64,000 nt of DNA, from positions 1,730,501 through 1,794,500 of the forward strand of contig NZ_RWJF01000001.1 in assembly GCF_003970925.1 (NCBI RefSeq), written 5' to 3'. The stretch comes from Sphingomonas ginkgonis (lineage in GTDB: Bacteria; Pseudomonadota; Alphaproteobacteria; Sphingomonadales; Sphingomonadaceae). Positions 35,503-44,339 of the stretch are shown piece by piece. Numbering within the stretch: position 1 is the first letter of the stretch; every line of letters starts with the position of its first letter. The notes under the pieces are model-generated. The model saw only the letters and a program-made list of their open reading frames with translations. It made no database searches and had not been told where the DNA came from. A program made the position numbers and the translations under genes.

Positions 35503-35997
35503 TCAGCAGCTGCTGGGCGTGCTCCGGTCGAGACGGAAGGCCAGGCCGACGAACCCGACCGGCCTGATGACGACCGCGACGAACTCGGCAGGAGGGCTGC
35601 CGGCCGTGGCGGGGTTGCGGACGTTGTGCGACCGGTAGGCTCCCTCGATGAACGACTGGCCGGCCGAATAGACGTGTGACGTGCAAAGTGCATCATCATA
35701 CCATTCGATCGAACCCTGGGTCACCGTCACGAACACCGGCGACGGATGCGCGTGCCAGCCGGTGGAGCCCTGCGGCTGGATGGTGATCCGGTCGACCCCG
35801 ACGTCGGTGTCGTCGAGGGTCTTGAGGATCATTCCCCAATGCCCGGTCTTGTCGTCCGCCGTGTTGACGCTGAGCGTCCCGAAGTGGCCGTTGGCGATCG
35901 GCGCCGGCGCCACTCCGGACGGGGGCGTGGCCCAGGCGGGAGCGTTGACGAGCGCCGCGGCGATCAGGGACGTGGCGAGACGGAGATGAAAGGTCAT
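35503..35997 (-). CDS. Exported cupin-domain protein
   Basis: 164 residues: signal peptide (LATSLIAAALVNAPAWA) and a cupin barrel with HAHPSPVFVTVTQGSIEWYD, where His-x-His and the downstream residues form the usual metal site. A later SFIEGAYRSHNV supplies the second cupin motif. Function unknown. ATG 35997 has GAGGGAGG upstream. It sits between accD and folC, which are normally contiguous. Confidence 0.78.
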   Translation of the reverse strand: MTFHLRLATSLIAAALVNAPAWATPPSGVAPAPIANGHFGTLSVNTADDKTGHWGMILKTLDDTDVGVDRITIQPQGSTGWHAHPSPVFVTVTQGSIEWYDDALCTSHVYSAGQSFIEGAYRSHNVRNPATAGSPPAEFVAVVIRPVGFVGLAFRLDRSTPSSC

Positions 35998-36029
35998 GGC
36001 AAGCCTCCCTCGTGAAGGAAAGGCCACAA

Positions 36030-36055
36030 GCCGCCGCCACCCCGGGCCCGGCGGC
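36030..36055 (-). terminator. Hairpin between accD and the cupin gene
   Basis: GCCGCCG (36030-36036) and CGGCGGC (36049-36055) enclose a 12-base loop. In minus-strand transcripts it follows accD and precedes the cupin start, so it may attenuate read-through. No T tract. Confidence 0.35.
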
Positions 36056-36146
36056 GCTGCAACATGCCCTCCGACCCTTTTCTGGGGCAATAATCCCGGT
36101 TTACTAGACCTCGGTCAGCTTGGTCTCGCAGCAACCAGTGCCGGTG

Positions 36147-37001
36147 TCAGGCCGCCTGCTTCTGCGGCGACAGATAGGCGATCAGCTTGCCGAGCGTCTC
36201 GCGCAGATTGCTTCGCGGAACGACCATGTCGATCATCCCGTGCTCGAGCAGATATTCGGCGCGCTGGAAGCCGTCGGGGAGCTTCTCGCGGATGGTCTGC
36301 TCGATGACCCTGGCGCCGGCGAAGCCGATGAGCGCGCCCGGCTCGGCGATCTGGACGTCGCCGAGCATCGCATAGCTGGCGGTAACTCCGCCGGTGGTCG
36401 GGTCGGTGAGGACGACGATGTAGGGTAGCCCGGCCTCCCGCAACTCGGCCAGGGCGACCGTGGTCCGCGGCATCTGCATCAGGCTGAGGATGCCCTCCTG
36501 CATGCGCGCTCCGCCCGCCGCGGTGAAGATGATGTAAGGGCAGCCCTCGGCGACCGCGGTCTCCACCCCTTTGAGGAACGCGGCGCCGACTGCGATCCCC
36601 ATCGACCCGCCCATGAAGGCGAAGTCCTGGACCCCGACGACCGCCTTGCCGCCGTCGATCAGGCCCTTGGCATTGAGCAGCGCGTCCTTCTCCCCGGTCG
36701 CGGTCCGCGCCGCCTTGATCCGATCGGTGTAGCGCTTGGTGTCCTTGAACTTCAGCGGGTCCTCGCGGACGGTCGGCGCGGCAATCGGCTCGAAGCGGCC
36801 GTCGTCGAACAGCTGGGCAAAGCGGTCGGCCGGTCCGATCCGGTCGTGGTGGTTGCACCGCGGACAGACCTTTAGGTTGTCCTCCCACTCCTTGGTGAAG
36901 ACCATCGAACCGCACTTGCCGCACTTGTGCCAAAGATTGTCGGCGGTCTGGCGCTTGGGGAGAAAGGGAATCCCGTTGCGGACCCGGCTGAGCCAGCTCA
37001 T
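36147..37001 (-). CDS. accD: Acetyl-CoA carboxylase carboxyltransferase subunit beta
   Basis: 284 residues. N-terminal zinc ribbon with Cys27, Cys30, Cys46 and Cys49 (KCGKC and CPRC), then the carboxyltransferase core with [21 protein letters not shown] and [18 protein letters not shown]. Forms malonyl-CoA with AccA. Lies 62 bases after pyrF with no trp genes between. Confidence 0.95.
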   Translation of the reverse strand: MSWLSRVRNGIPFLPKRQTADNLWHKCGKCGSMVFTKEWEDNLKVCPRCNHHDRIGPADRFAQLFDDGRFEPIAAPTVREDPLKFKDTKRYTDRIKAARTATGEKDALLNAKGLIDGGKAVVGVQDFAFMGGSMGIAVGAAFLKGVETAVAEGCPYIIFTAAGGARMQEGILSLMQMPRTTVALAELREAGLPYIVVLTDPTTGGVTASYAMLGDVQIAEPGALIGFAGARVIEQTIREKLPDGFQRAEYLLEHGMIDMVVPRSNLRETLGKLIAYLSPQKQAA

Positions 37002-37063
37002 CGCGAACCTCTACTTGTATCGAAACCGGCCGGGCGACTGCCTGAAGCCCGCGCGAATGTCCA

Positions 37064-37735
37064 CTAGAGCGCCGCGACGATCCGGCGCGCCGCCGCGGCC
37101 GGGTCCGGCGCCGCGGTGATCGGGCGGCCGATCACCAGCACGCTGGCGCCGCCCTCGAGCGCCTCGATCGGGCTGACCACCCGCTTCTGGTCGCTGAGGT
37201 CGCTGCCTTCGGGACGTATCCCCGGCACCACGAAGAAACCGCCGGGCCACCGGTCGCGCGCGGTGCCGACCTCCTCGCCCGAGCAGACGATCCCGTCCAC
37301 TCCGGCGGCATGGGCGAGCGCGGCGAGCCGCTCGACCTGCTTGGCCGGCGCGTCCTCGACCCCAGCCTCGGCGAGGTCGCCGGCGTCGAGGCTGGTCAGC
37401 ACGGTCACGGCGACGACCTTGGTGCTGAGCGGCGCCGCGGCCTTGGCAGCGGCGAGCATGGCCCGCCCGCCGGCAGCGTGGACGGTGAGGATGGCGGGCT
37501 CGAGCGGGGCGAGCGCCGCGACCGCCTTGCCGACCGTGTTGGGGATGTCGTGGAGCTTGAGGTCGAGGAAGATCGGCAGGCCGAGCCCGGCGATCTCGGC
37601 GACTCCCGCCGGCCCGTTCGCGCCGAAGAATTCCAGCCCGAGCTTGGCTCCGCCGACGATCCCGGCGAGCCCCGTCGCGAGCTCGCGGGCGCGGCCGAGG
37701 TCAGGCGTGTCGATCGCGACGAAGACCGGGTTCAC
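37064..37735 (-). CDS. pyrF: Orotidine-5'-phosphate decarboxylase
   Basis: Final step of UMP synthesis. 223 residues with the signature FLDLKLHDIPNTVGKA (Asp-x-Lys-x2-Asp) and C-terminal VVPGIRPEGSDLSDQKR and VIGRPIT. GTG start at 37735 in the GTGA overlap with the lapA-family gene. Confidence 0.95.
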   Translation of the reverse strand: MNPVFVAIDTPDLGRARELATGLAGIVGGAKLGLEFFGANGPAGVAEIAGLGLPIFLDLKLHDIPNTVGKAVAALAPLEPAILTVHAAGGRAMLAAAKAAAPLSTKVVAVTVLTSLDAGDLAEAGVEDAPAKQVERLAALAHAAGVDGIVCSGEEVGTARDRWPGGFFVVPGIRPEGSDLSDQKRVVSPIEALEGGASVLVIGRPITAAPDPAAAARRIVAAL

Positions 37736-38016
37736 GGCGCCGGCTCCTCGACCGGCAGGGGTTCGGCCGCGGGCGTCGCCAGCCGGTTGCGCTCGGACGA
37801 ATCTAGCCGCCGCGCGAGCGTCCAGATCCGCGCGCGCTGGACGAGCCAGGTGGGCAGCAGGCCCAGCAGGAACACGAGCAGGAGCAGGACCGGCAGCTTG
37901 ATGTCGGCTTCCAGATTCCCCCACAGCGCGATCGCCACATCGTGCCAGTTGCGCATCGCGAAGATCGTCAAGCAGACCGCAAGCAGGACCCAGAACAGGG
38001 TCTTCAGGAACCGCAT
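37732..38016 (-). CDS. LapA-family (DUF1049) membrane protein
   Basis: 94 residues with two transmembrane helices (about 5-22 and 42-60) and a proline/acid-rich cytoplasmic tail. Includes LLVFLLGLLPTWLVQRARIW, typical of the family. A role in lipopolysaccharide assembly is known for LapA of enterobacteria, not shown here. Overlaps pyrF. Confidence 0.85.
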   Translation of the reverse strand: MRFLKTLFWVLLAVCLTIFAMRNWHDVAIALWGNLEADIKLPVLLLLVFLLGLLPTWLVQRARIWTLARRLDSSERNRLATPAAEPLPVEEPAP

Positions 38017-38176
38017 GGCTCGCCCTCCCGTTGAGGGCTCTTAGGGCAGCCGCCGGGACTTGCCTAGAAGGCGCCGTTCGTCGCTGGACCGCCTCCATCC
38101 GGCGCAGCCTCCCTCTGTGACCCGTTGAGAAGGAACGAGCAGCCCGCCACGAGTTCTGGCGGGGAGGAGAGTTCAA

Positions 38177-39511
38177 CTGGAACGTCAGTATCTTGCCGGG
38201 CTCGGCGCCTTTGCGGCGCTGGCCGCGGTCGCCGCCATGGCCATGCCCTGGCACAAGCAGCAGCCTACCGAGGCCGTTCTCGCCAAGACGCCCGCCGCGC
38301 ATCTCAAGCTGGCCAAGATCAGCACGGCCGCCCGCCGCGACGTCAACTATGCGCAGCTCGACGAGCGGCTGAAGCGGCTCATGGGCGCGCCCTCGATGGT
38401 CGGGCTCGCGGTCGGGGTGGTCGAGAATGGTCGCATCACCTTCCTCTCGGGCTACGGCGAGACGGTGAAGGGCTCGGGCGACCGCGTGACGCCCGACACG
38501 GTCTTCCGTTGGGCGAGCTGCTCCAAGGGTGTCGCCGCGACGATGGTCGCCAAGCTGGCCGAGCAGGGCAAGATCGACCTCAACGCGCCGGTCGCCAACT
38601 ATGCGCCGGACCTGAAGCTGCCGGCCGGGAACGAGTATAAGGCCACGGTCGGCGACCTCCTGTCGCACCGGCTCGGGCTGTACCGCAATGCGTTCGACAA
38701 CAAGCTGGAGGAGGGGCAGGACCCGAGCTTCCTGCGGTCGAGCCTGGTGACCCTCAACGCTACCTGCCAGCCGGGGACCTGCTGGTCGTACCAGAACATC
38801 GCCTATGACGCGTCGAGCGAGATGGTCGTCCGGGCAATGAAGATGTCCTACGAGGACTCGGTCCGGCAGCTGCTGTTCAACCCAATCGGCATGTCGAGCG
38901 GCAGTGCATCGCTCGCCTCGCTCGAGGCGAACAAGAGCTGGGCGCGGCCGCACAACGCCGGGCGCAAGCCGCTGCCGCTGGTCGATACCTACTACAAGGT
39001 GCCCGCCGCGGGCGGGATCAACAGCGACATCAAGGACATGGCGCTGTGGATGATCGCGCAGGCCGGCGGCATGCCCGACGTCCTCGATCCCCGGCTGCTG
39101 GCGACGATCCACGGCCGCTACGTGCAGACGCCGACCGAGCGCGCCCGGATGCGCAAGTTCCTCGAGCGGCTGGGCGGCGCGTGGTACGGCTATGGCTGGC
39201 GCAGCTACGACTATGCCGGGCACACGATCGTCGGCCATCGGGGCGGGATCCGCGGCTACCGCAGCTTCATCCTGTTCGACCCGCAGCTCAAGAGCGGGGT
39301 CGTCGCGCTGTGGAACAGCGACACGTGGAAGCCCGGCGGGCTCGAGTTCGAGGTGATGGACATGATCTATCGCCTACCGTTCCGCGACTGGCTGGAGATC
39401 GACGGCGGCCATGGCCAGCGTGCGGTCGAGGCGCCAGAGGACGAGAGCGACGACGGCACCGCGTCGGGGCCGAACGTCGCCACGCTGCGGACCGGCGCGC
39501 GCCGGGGCTGA
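38177..39511 (+). CDS. Beta-lactamase-family serine hydrolase, probable CTG start
   Basis: Class-C beta-lactamase-fold hydrolase: Ser-x-x-Lys motif SCSK in FRWASCSKGVAATM, Tyr-x-Asn motif as SYQN, and a C-terminal GHRGG in place of KTG. The first ATG (38237) would give 424 residues lacking an export signal. Sixty bases upstream in frame, CTG 38177 lies six bases after GGGAGGAGAG and opens ERQYLAGLGAFAALAAVAA, a good signal/anchor helix. CTG is therefore the likely start (444 residues). No ATG, GTG or TTG occurs in frame between. Confidence 0.75.
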   Translation: MERQYLAGLGAFAALAAVAAMAMPWHKQQPTEAVLAKTPAAHLKLAKISTAARRDVNYAQLDERLKRLMGAPSMVGLAVGVVENGRITFLSGYGETVKGSGDRVTPDTVFRWASCSKGVAATMVAKLAEQGKIDLNAPVANYAPDLKLPAGNEYKATVGDLLSHRLGLYRNAFDNKLEEGQDPSFLRSSLVTLNATCQPGTCWSYQNIAYDASSEMVVRAMKMSYEDSVRQLLFNPIGMSSGSASLASLEANKSWARPHNAGRKPLPLVDTYYKVPAAGGINSDIKDMALWMIAQAGGMPDVLDPRLLATIHGRYVQTPTERARMRKFLERLGGAWYGYGWRSYDYAGHTIVGHRGGIRGYRSFILFDPQLKSGVVALWNSDTWKPGGLEFEVMDMIYRLPFRDWLEIDGGHGQRAVEAPEDESDDGTASGPNVATLRTGARRG

Positions 39512-39582
39512 CGCCAACCCGTCGGGGTCGGCCCCCGCCCGCCGAGGCTGTCCGAACCGCTCGCCCGATTGCGCCCACTGCC

Positions 39583-39607
39583 GGAACTTTGCCCCGCGCG
39601 CGTCGCT
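39583..39607 (+). promoter_or_regulatory. Possible EcfG-type promoter of the hemerythrin gene
   Basis: GGAAC (39583-39587), 16 bases, then CGCTT (39604), against the alphaproteobacterial general-stress consensus GGAAC-N16/17-CGTT. The -35 is exact and the -10 has one mismatch. The translation start is 23 bases downstream of the -10. Confidence 0.4.
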
Positions 39608-39629
39608 TGGCTGGCGAAGGAGAACCACC

Positions 39630-40133
39630 ATGGCGCAGGACGCGGTCACGCTGCTGAAGGACGACCATCGCAAGGTCGAGGACCTGTTCAAGGAATATCA
39701 GGACGCCAAGGGCGACGGGCGCAAGGAGAAGCTCGCGCGCCAGATTTGCCTCGAGCTGATCGTCCACACCAAGCTGGAGGAGGAGATCTTTTATCCGGCC
39801 TGCGAGGGCAAGGTCGAGGAAGCGGACCTCAAGGAGGCCTTCGTCGAGCATGACGCGGCCAAGCTGATGATCGCCGAGATCGAGAAGGGCGAGCCGTCGG
39901 ACGACTTCTACGACGCCAAGGTCAAGGTGCTGCAGGAAGAGATCGAGCACCACGTCAAGGAAGAGGAGCAGTGGCTTTCGGGGATTTTCTCGCAGGCCAA
40001 GCGGCACGGCGTCGACATGGATGCGCTGGGCGAGCAGATCGCCGCGCGCAAGGCGGAGCTGATGGCCGAGTTGGGCAAGGAGAAGAACCTGCCGCAGCCC
40101 GAGCTGACGACGATGAGCGGTCCGCAGAGCTGA
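39630..40133 (+). CDS. Hemerythrin HHE-domain protein
   Basis: 167 residues, mostly helical, with a HHE cation-binding domain: DDHRKVEDLF, HTKLEEEIFYPAC, EHDAAK and HHVKEEEQWL supply the His and Glu ligands of a di-iron site. Probably senses or stores oxygen or helps handle iron and stress. GAAGGAG site upstream. A possible general-stress promoter precedes it. Confidence 0.85.
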   Translation: MAQDAVTLLKDDHRKVEDLFKEYQDAKGDGRKEKLARQICLELIVHTKLEEEIFYPACEGKVEEADLKEAFVEHDAAKLMIAEIEKGEPSDDFYDAKVKVLQEEIEHHVKEEEQWLSGIFSQAKRHGVDMDALGEQIAARKAELMAELGKEKNLPQPELTTMSGPQS

Positions 40134-40151
40134 ACATCGCCGGATAGAGAA

Positions 40152-40183
40152 AAGGGCTGCGCGGTACCGTCCGCGCAGCCCTT
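40152..40183. terminator. Strong bidirectional terminator
   Basis: AAGGGCTGCGCGG (40152-40164) and CCGCGCAGCCCTT (40171-40183) form a perfect 13-bp stem with a 6-base loop between the convergent hemerythrin and L,D-transpeptidase genes. Flanking AAA and TT suit both directions. Confidence 0.75.
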
Positions 40184-40208
40184 GCTCATGTCCGGGCCGG
40201 GTCCGGCC

Positions 40209-41510
40209 TCAGTTCTGCCCGGCGGAGGCGACGCGGGCGGGCAGGGCGACGTCCTTGCCGTAGGGATCGGGCATGTAGGCGAAGCCCTTCGGATCCGGCT
40301 GCGCGGTCAGGTAGGTGACGTAGATCGGCACTCCCTGCGGAAGTTGGACATGCTGCTCCGGCTCCGGGCCCGAGGCGGACAGGTCGCGGCCCGACAGCCA
40401 CTTGCCGAGCCGGCGCGCGTCCTCGAGCCGGATGCAGCCATTGGAAATGTCGCGCTTGGCCTGGGTGAACGGCACCTTGTTCGGCGTGTCGTGGAGGTAG
40501 ATGCCCCAGCTGTTGTTGAAGGGGAATTTCATCTTGCCCATCGAGTTCTGCAGGCTCGGTTTCTCGCGGACATGGACCTTGGCCTTGCCGTCGAATACCG
40601 CCTGCCAGTCGATCGAGGTCGGGTCCACCGCCGGGGCGTCGGGATCGAAGCCGGTCAGCACCTCATAGCCGTGCAGCTTGAGATAGGGCGGGCCCATCTT
40701 GAGCATGTTCTTGGCGATGAGCGAGGAGGCGAGATTATCCGGCACGTGCCAGTAGGGGTTGAGGGTCGCGTACCACAGGCGGCTGACCATCATCGGCGTC
40801 GGCGTCTCGAGCTTGCCGACGACGACCTTCATTGAATCGACGACATTGCCGTCCTGGACCATCATCAGCCGGGCCGAGGGCACGTCGACGATGACCGCCT
40901 TGCCGGCAGCGGGAAGCATGCGGGCGCGATCCATCGAGCCCATCACCCGCGGGTCGGGCGTGCCACCGGCGCGCAGGGCCGCGTCGCGCAGCGCCGAATA
41001 GAAGGGGTTCACCGCGCTGACCCGCGCGACATGGTCGCGAAGGCTCGGCGCAGCAGCCGCCTGGCCGAGGAGCTGCGCGGCGGTCAGCACCCGCGGGCGG
41101 AGCAGCGGGTCGGCATATTCGATCCCCTCGACCGGGCGCTGGAGCAGCTGGGCATAGGCGACCCAGGCGGTCGAGAGCGCACGGTCGGCCTGGCGCACCG
41201 CGGCGGGATCGCCGCTGCCGGCGGCGGCCATCGCGGCCTCGGCGTTGGCGGCGAGCGCCGGACCGGCGGCGAGCCCCTCGACCGGCGCGCGCTTCAGCGC
41301 GGCAAGCAGGTCGGGGATGGCGGCGCGGCTGGCATCGCTGCCGAGCCACAGCGGGCGGTTCTGGTTGATCTGGTAGAAGGCGTCGATCCCGGCCGTGTCG
41401 GCGGGCGAGAGCAGCGCCGGGGCCGACATCGGCATCTGCGCGGTCGCCACGGACGACAGGCCGGCCAATGCCGCCGCCGAGCCGAGCAGGATTTTCGTGA
41501 GACCTTTCAT
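40209..41510 (-). CDS. L,D-transpeptidase (YkuD/YcbB type)
   Basis: 433 residues: signal peptide (TKILLGSAAALAGLSSVATA), a linker/scaffold with an inserted segment, and the YkuD domain with IYLHDTP and the active-site HxxxNGCIR-type motif ISNGCIRLEDA (Cys359). Such enzymes make 3-3 cross-links in peptidoglycan or attach proteins to it. ATG 41510 is chosen over 41531 because AAAGGGG precedes it. Confidence 0.88.
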   Translation of the reverse strand: MKGLTKILLGSAAALAGLSSVATAQMPMSAPALLSPADTAGIDAFYQINQNRPLWLGSDASRAAIPDLLAALKRAPVEGLAAGPALAANAEAAMAAAGSGDPAAVRQADRALSTAWVAYAQLLQRPVEGIEYADPLLRPRVLTAAQLLGQAAAAPSLRDHVARVSAVNPFYSALRDAALRAGGTPDPRVMGSMDRARMLPAAGKAVIVDVPSARLMMVQDGNVVDSMKVVVGKLETPTPMMVSRLWYATLNPYWHVPDNLASSLIAKNMLKMGPPYLKLHGYEVLTGFDPDAPAVDPTSIDWQAVFDGKAKVHVREKPSLQNSMGKMKFPFNNSWGIYLHDTPNKVPFTQAKRDISNGCIRLEDARRLGKWLSGRDLSASGPEPEQHVQLPQGVPIYVTYLTAQPDPKGFAYMPDPYGKDVALPARVASAGQN

Positions 41511-41842
41511 GAACGCGCCCCTTTTGACCACCTGATGCCTTGAGCGTCGGAATCTAACCCTCGCCGAGTCCGCTGCCTAGGTGCTGGAGTTAACCAGCCG
41601 AGTCGGAATCCAGCATGAACGGCCGGGTGTTGCGCCAGGGACTCACCCTGGGCTGCTGAAGCGTGCGAACTACCCGATCATGACCGTGTCGAACCCGTTC
41701 CTCGACCGCGAAAGGTCCCAATGGTCACATGGTCGGCGGCCATCGGACGGACGTGCCTCCGCCCACTCGATCCTCGCACCATGCCCCGGGGCCGCCAAAC
41801 GGCTTTACCGGAGCGTGGCCGTGTAGGACAGTGGGCGGCCGG
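41511..41842. other. 332-base gap without a gene
   Basis: Lies between the uvrD stop and the L,D-transpeptidase start, both minus strand. It should hold that gene's promoter, but no convincing -35/-10 pair stands out. CCAGGG/CCCTGG (around 41634-41651) is a small inverted repeat. No recognisable RNA or ORF. Confidence 0.5.
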
Positions 41843-44191
41843 TCACCCCGCGCTGACGAAGCTGTCGAGGACGCGCTTGCGGCCGGCGTGCTCGAAATCG
41901 ATCTCCAGCTTGTTGCCCTCGATCCCAGCGATGGTGCCGTAGCCGAACTTGCCGTGGAACACGCGCTGGCCGAGCGCGAGATCGTCGCGGCCCTTGTTGC
42001 CGAGGCTGATCGCGCTGGCGCGGGCCTCGATGACCCGCTGCGGCTGGGGATTGAAGTTGCCGCTGGAGGCGGCGCGTTGCCAGCCGGGGCCGCGGGTGGT
42101 GGCGCGGTGGGAGGCACCCGAGGCGAGATGGGCGAAGGGGTCGCCGCGCTCGCTCCACTGCGCGCGCCACAGACTTTCGCCGCCGGTCATCGTCGTCTCC
42201 TCGTCGATATGCTCCTTGGGGAGCTCGGCGACGAAGCGGCTGGGGATGGAGCTGGTCCACTGACCGTAGATGCGGCGGTTGGCGGCATGGAAGATGGTCG
42301 CGCGCTTGCGGGCGCGGGTGATCGCGACATAGGCGAGGCGGCGCTCCTCCTCGAGGCTGGCGAGCCCGCCTTCGTCCAGCGCGCGCTGCGAGGGGAACAC
42401 GCCTTCCTCCCAGCCGGCGAGATAGACCACCGGGAACTCGAGCCCCTTGGCGGCGTGAATGGTCATCACCGTGACCTTCTCCCCCGACTTGTCGGCGTCA
42501 TTGTCCATGACCAGGCTGACATGCTCGAGGAAGGCGGAGAGGCTCTCATACTCCTCCATCGCCCGGGCGAGCTCGGCGAGGTTCTCGAGCCGGCCGGCGC
42601 TCTCGGCCGAGCGGTCGGCCTGGAGCATGGCGGTGTAGCCCGATTCCTCGAGGATCAGGCGGGCGAGCTCGGCATGTGGCGCGGCGCGGGCCTGGGCGCC
42701 GAGCTGCGGGTGCGGGGCCCGGTCGTCGGACGGGGTGGCGCGCGACAGCATCTCGCGCCAGCGGGCGACATCGCCGACGAAGCGGCCGAGCGAGCGGCGC
42801 GCCTGCGGGGTGAGCTCGTCGCTGTCGAGCATTTGCGCCGCGGCCAGCAGCAGCGGCTGGCCCTGCGCCCGGGCGAGGCGATGGATGGTGGCGATCGCCT
42901 TGTCACCGAGCCCGCGCTTGGGCGTGTTGACAATCCGCTCGAAGGCGAGGTCGTCGGCGGGCGACTGGACGAGGCGGAGATAGGCGAGCGCGTCGCGGAT
43001 TTCGGCGCGCTCGTAGAAGCGGAACCCGCCGACGATCTGGTAGGGCAGCCCGACCGAGATGAACCGCTCCTCGAACTCGCGGGTCTGGAACTGGGCGCGG
43101 ACGAGGATCGCCGTGTCGTTGAACGAACCGCCGTCGCGCTGCCAGCTCTCGATTTCGTCGCCGACGCGGCGGGCTTCCTCCGGCCCGTCCCACACGCCAA
43201 TCACCCGCACCTTCTCGCCGACGTCGGTCTCGGTCCACAGCGTCTTGCCGAGGCGGCCGCTGTTGTTGGCGATGAGGCCGGAAGCGGCGCCGAGGATGTG
43301 CGGGGTGGAGCGGTAGTTCTGCTCGAGCCGGACCACGGTGGCGCCGGGGAAGTCCTTCTCGAAGCGGAGGATGTTGGCGACCTCGGCCCCGCGCCACGAG
43401 TAGATCGACTGGTCGTCGTCGCCGACGCAGCAAAGGTTGCGGCGCGGCTCGGCGAGCAGCTTCAGCCAGTCGTACTGCGAGGCGTTGGTGTCCTGATACT
43501 CGTCGACCAGGATGTAGCGGAACCGCTCGCGATAGGTCTCCAGCACGTCGGGCTGGGTGCGGAAGATGGTCAGCATGTGTAGCAGCAGGTCGCCGAAGTC
43601 GCAGGCGTTCAGCGCCTTCAGCCGGTCCTGGTACTGCTGGTAGAACTCGCCGCCGCGGCCGTTAGCGAAGGCCTCGCTCTCGCCCGCGTCGATGTCCTTC
43701 GGGATCCAGCCGCGGTTCTTCCAGCGGTCGATCAGGCCCGAGAGTTGCCGCGCGGGCCAGCGCTTCTCGTCGAGGTTGGCGGCGACGATCAGCTGCTTGA
43801 GCAGCCTGAGCTGATCGTCGGTGTCGAGGATGGTGAAGTTCGACTGGAGGCCGACCAGCTCGGCATGGCTGCGCAGCATCCGCGCGGCGACCGAGTGGAA
43901 GGTGCCGAGCCACGGCATGCCCTCGACCGCGCCGCCGGTGATGTGCGCGATCCGCTCCTTCATCTCGCGCGCCGCCTTGTTGGTGAAGGTGACGGCGAGG
44001 ATCTGGCTCGGCCAGGCGCGGCGGGTGGCCATCAGGTGGGCGAGCCGAGCGGTCAGCGCGGCGGTCTTGCCGGTGCCGGCGCCGGCCAGCACCAGCACCG
44101 GACCCTCGGTGGTCAGGACGGCGAGTCGCTGCGGTTCGTTCAGGCCGCCGAGATAGGCGGGCTCGGGGCTGGGCAGTTCGGATTCGGACAC
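41843..44191 (-). CDS. uvrD: UvrD/PcrA-family DNA helicase
   Basis: SF1A 3'-5' helicase of 782 residues for excision repair and replication restart. Walker A GAGTGKT (37-43), motif Ia TFTNKAAREM, motif II VDEYQDTN, motif III GDDDQSIYSWRGA, motif IV LEQNYRS, motif V TIHAAKGLEF and motif VI VAITRARKR. A C-terminal Tudor-like tail with FHGKFGYGTI contacts RNA polymerase in PcrA. GTG 44191 gives the expected N-terminus; the frame remains open to 44374. Confidence 0.93.
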   Translation of the reverse strand: MSESELPSPEPAYLGGLNEPQRLAVLTTEGPVLVLAGAGTGKTAALTARLAHLMATRRAWPSQILAVTFTNKAAREMKERIAHITGGAVEGMPWLGTFHSVAARMLRSHAELVGLQSNFTILDTDDQLRLLKQLIVAANLDEKRWPARQLSGLIDRWKNRGWIPKDIDAGESEAFANGRGGEFYQQYQDRLKALNACDFGDLLLHMLTIFRTQPDVLETYRERFRYILVDEYQDTNASQYDWLKLLAEPRRNLCCVGDDDQSIYSWRGAEVANILRFEKDFPGATVVRLEQNYRSTPHILGAASGLIANNSGRLGKTLWTETDVGEKVRVIGVWDGPEEARRVGDEIESWQRDGGSFNDTAILVRAQFQTREFEERFISVGLPYQIVGGFRFYERAEIRDALAYLRLVQSPADDLAFERIVNTPKRGLGDKAIATIHRLARAQGQPLLLAAAQMLDSDELTPQARRSLGRFVGDVARWREMLSRATPSDDRAPHPQLGAQARAAPHAELARLILEESGYTAMLQADRSAESAGRLENLAELARAMEEYESLSAFLEHVSLVMDNDADKSGEKVTVMTIHAAKGLEFPVVYLAGWEEGVFPSQRALDEGGLASLEEERRLAYVAITRARKRATIFHAANRRIYGQWTSSIPSRFVAELPKEHIDEETTMTGGESLWRAQWSERGDPFAHLASGASHRATTRGPGWQRAASSGNFNPQPQRVIEARASAISLGNKGRDDLALGQRVFHGKFGYGTIAGIEGNKLEIDFEHAGRKRVLDSFVSAG

Positions 44192-44339
44192 GGGATCGAG
44201 GTAGGACCGGCGGAACGAAACGGCAACCGCGGGCGAGTGGCGCCGAAGCGGTTCGGTTATGCGCCATTTCCCCGTTTTCCACAGGCCCGCAGATGGCGAA
44301 TCCACTTGGGCGACTCGGGGGTGGAGGCGCATACAGAAT

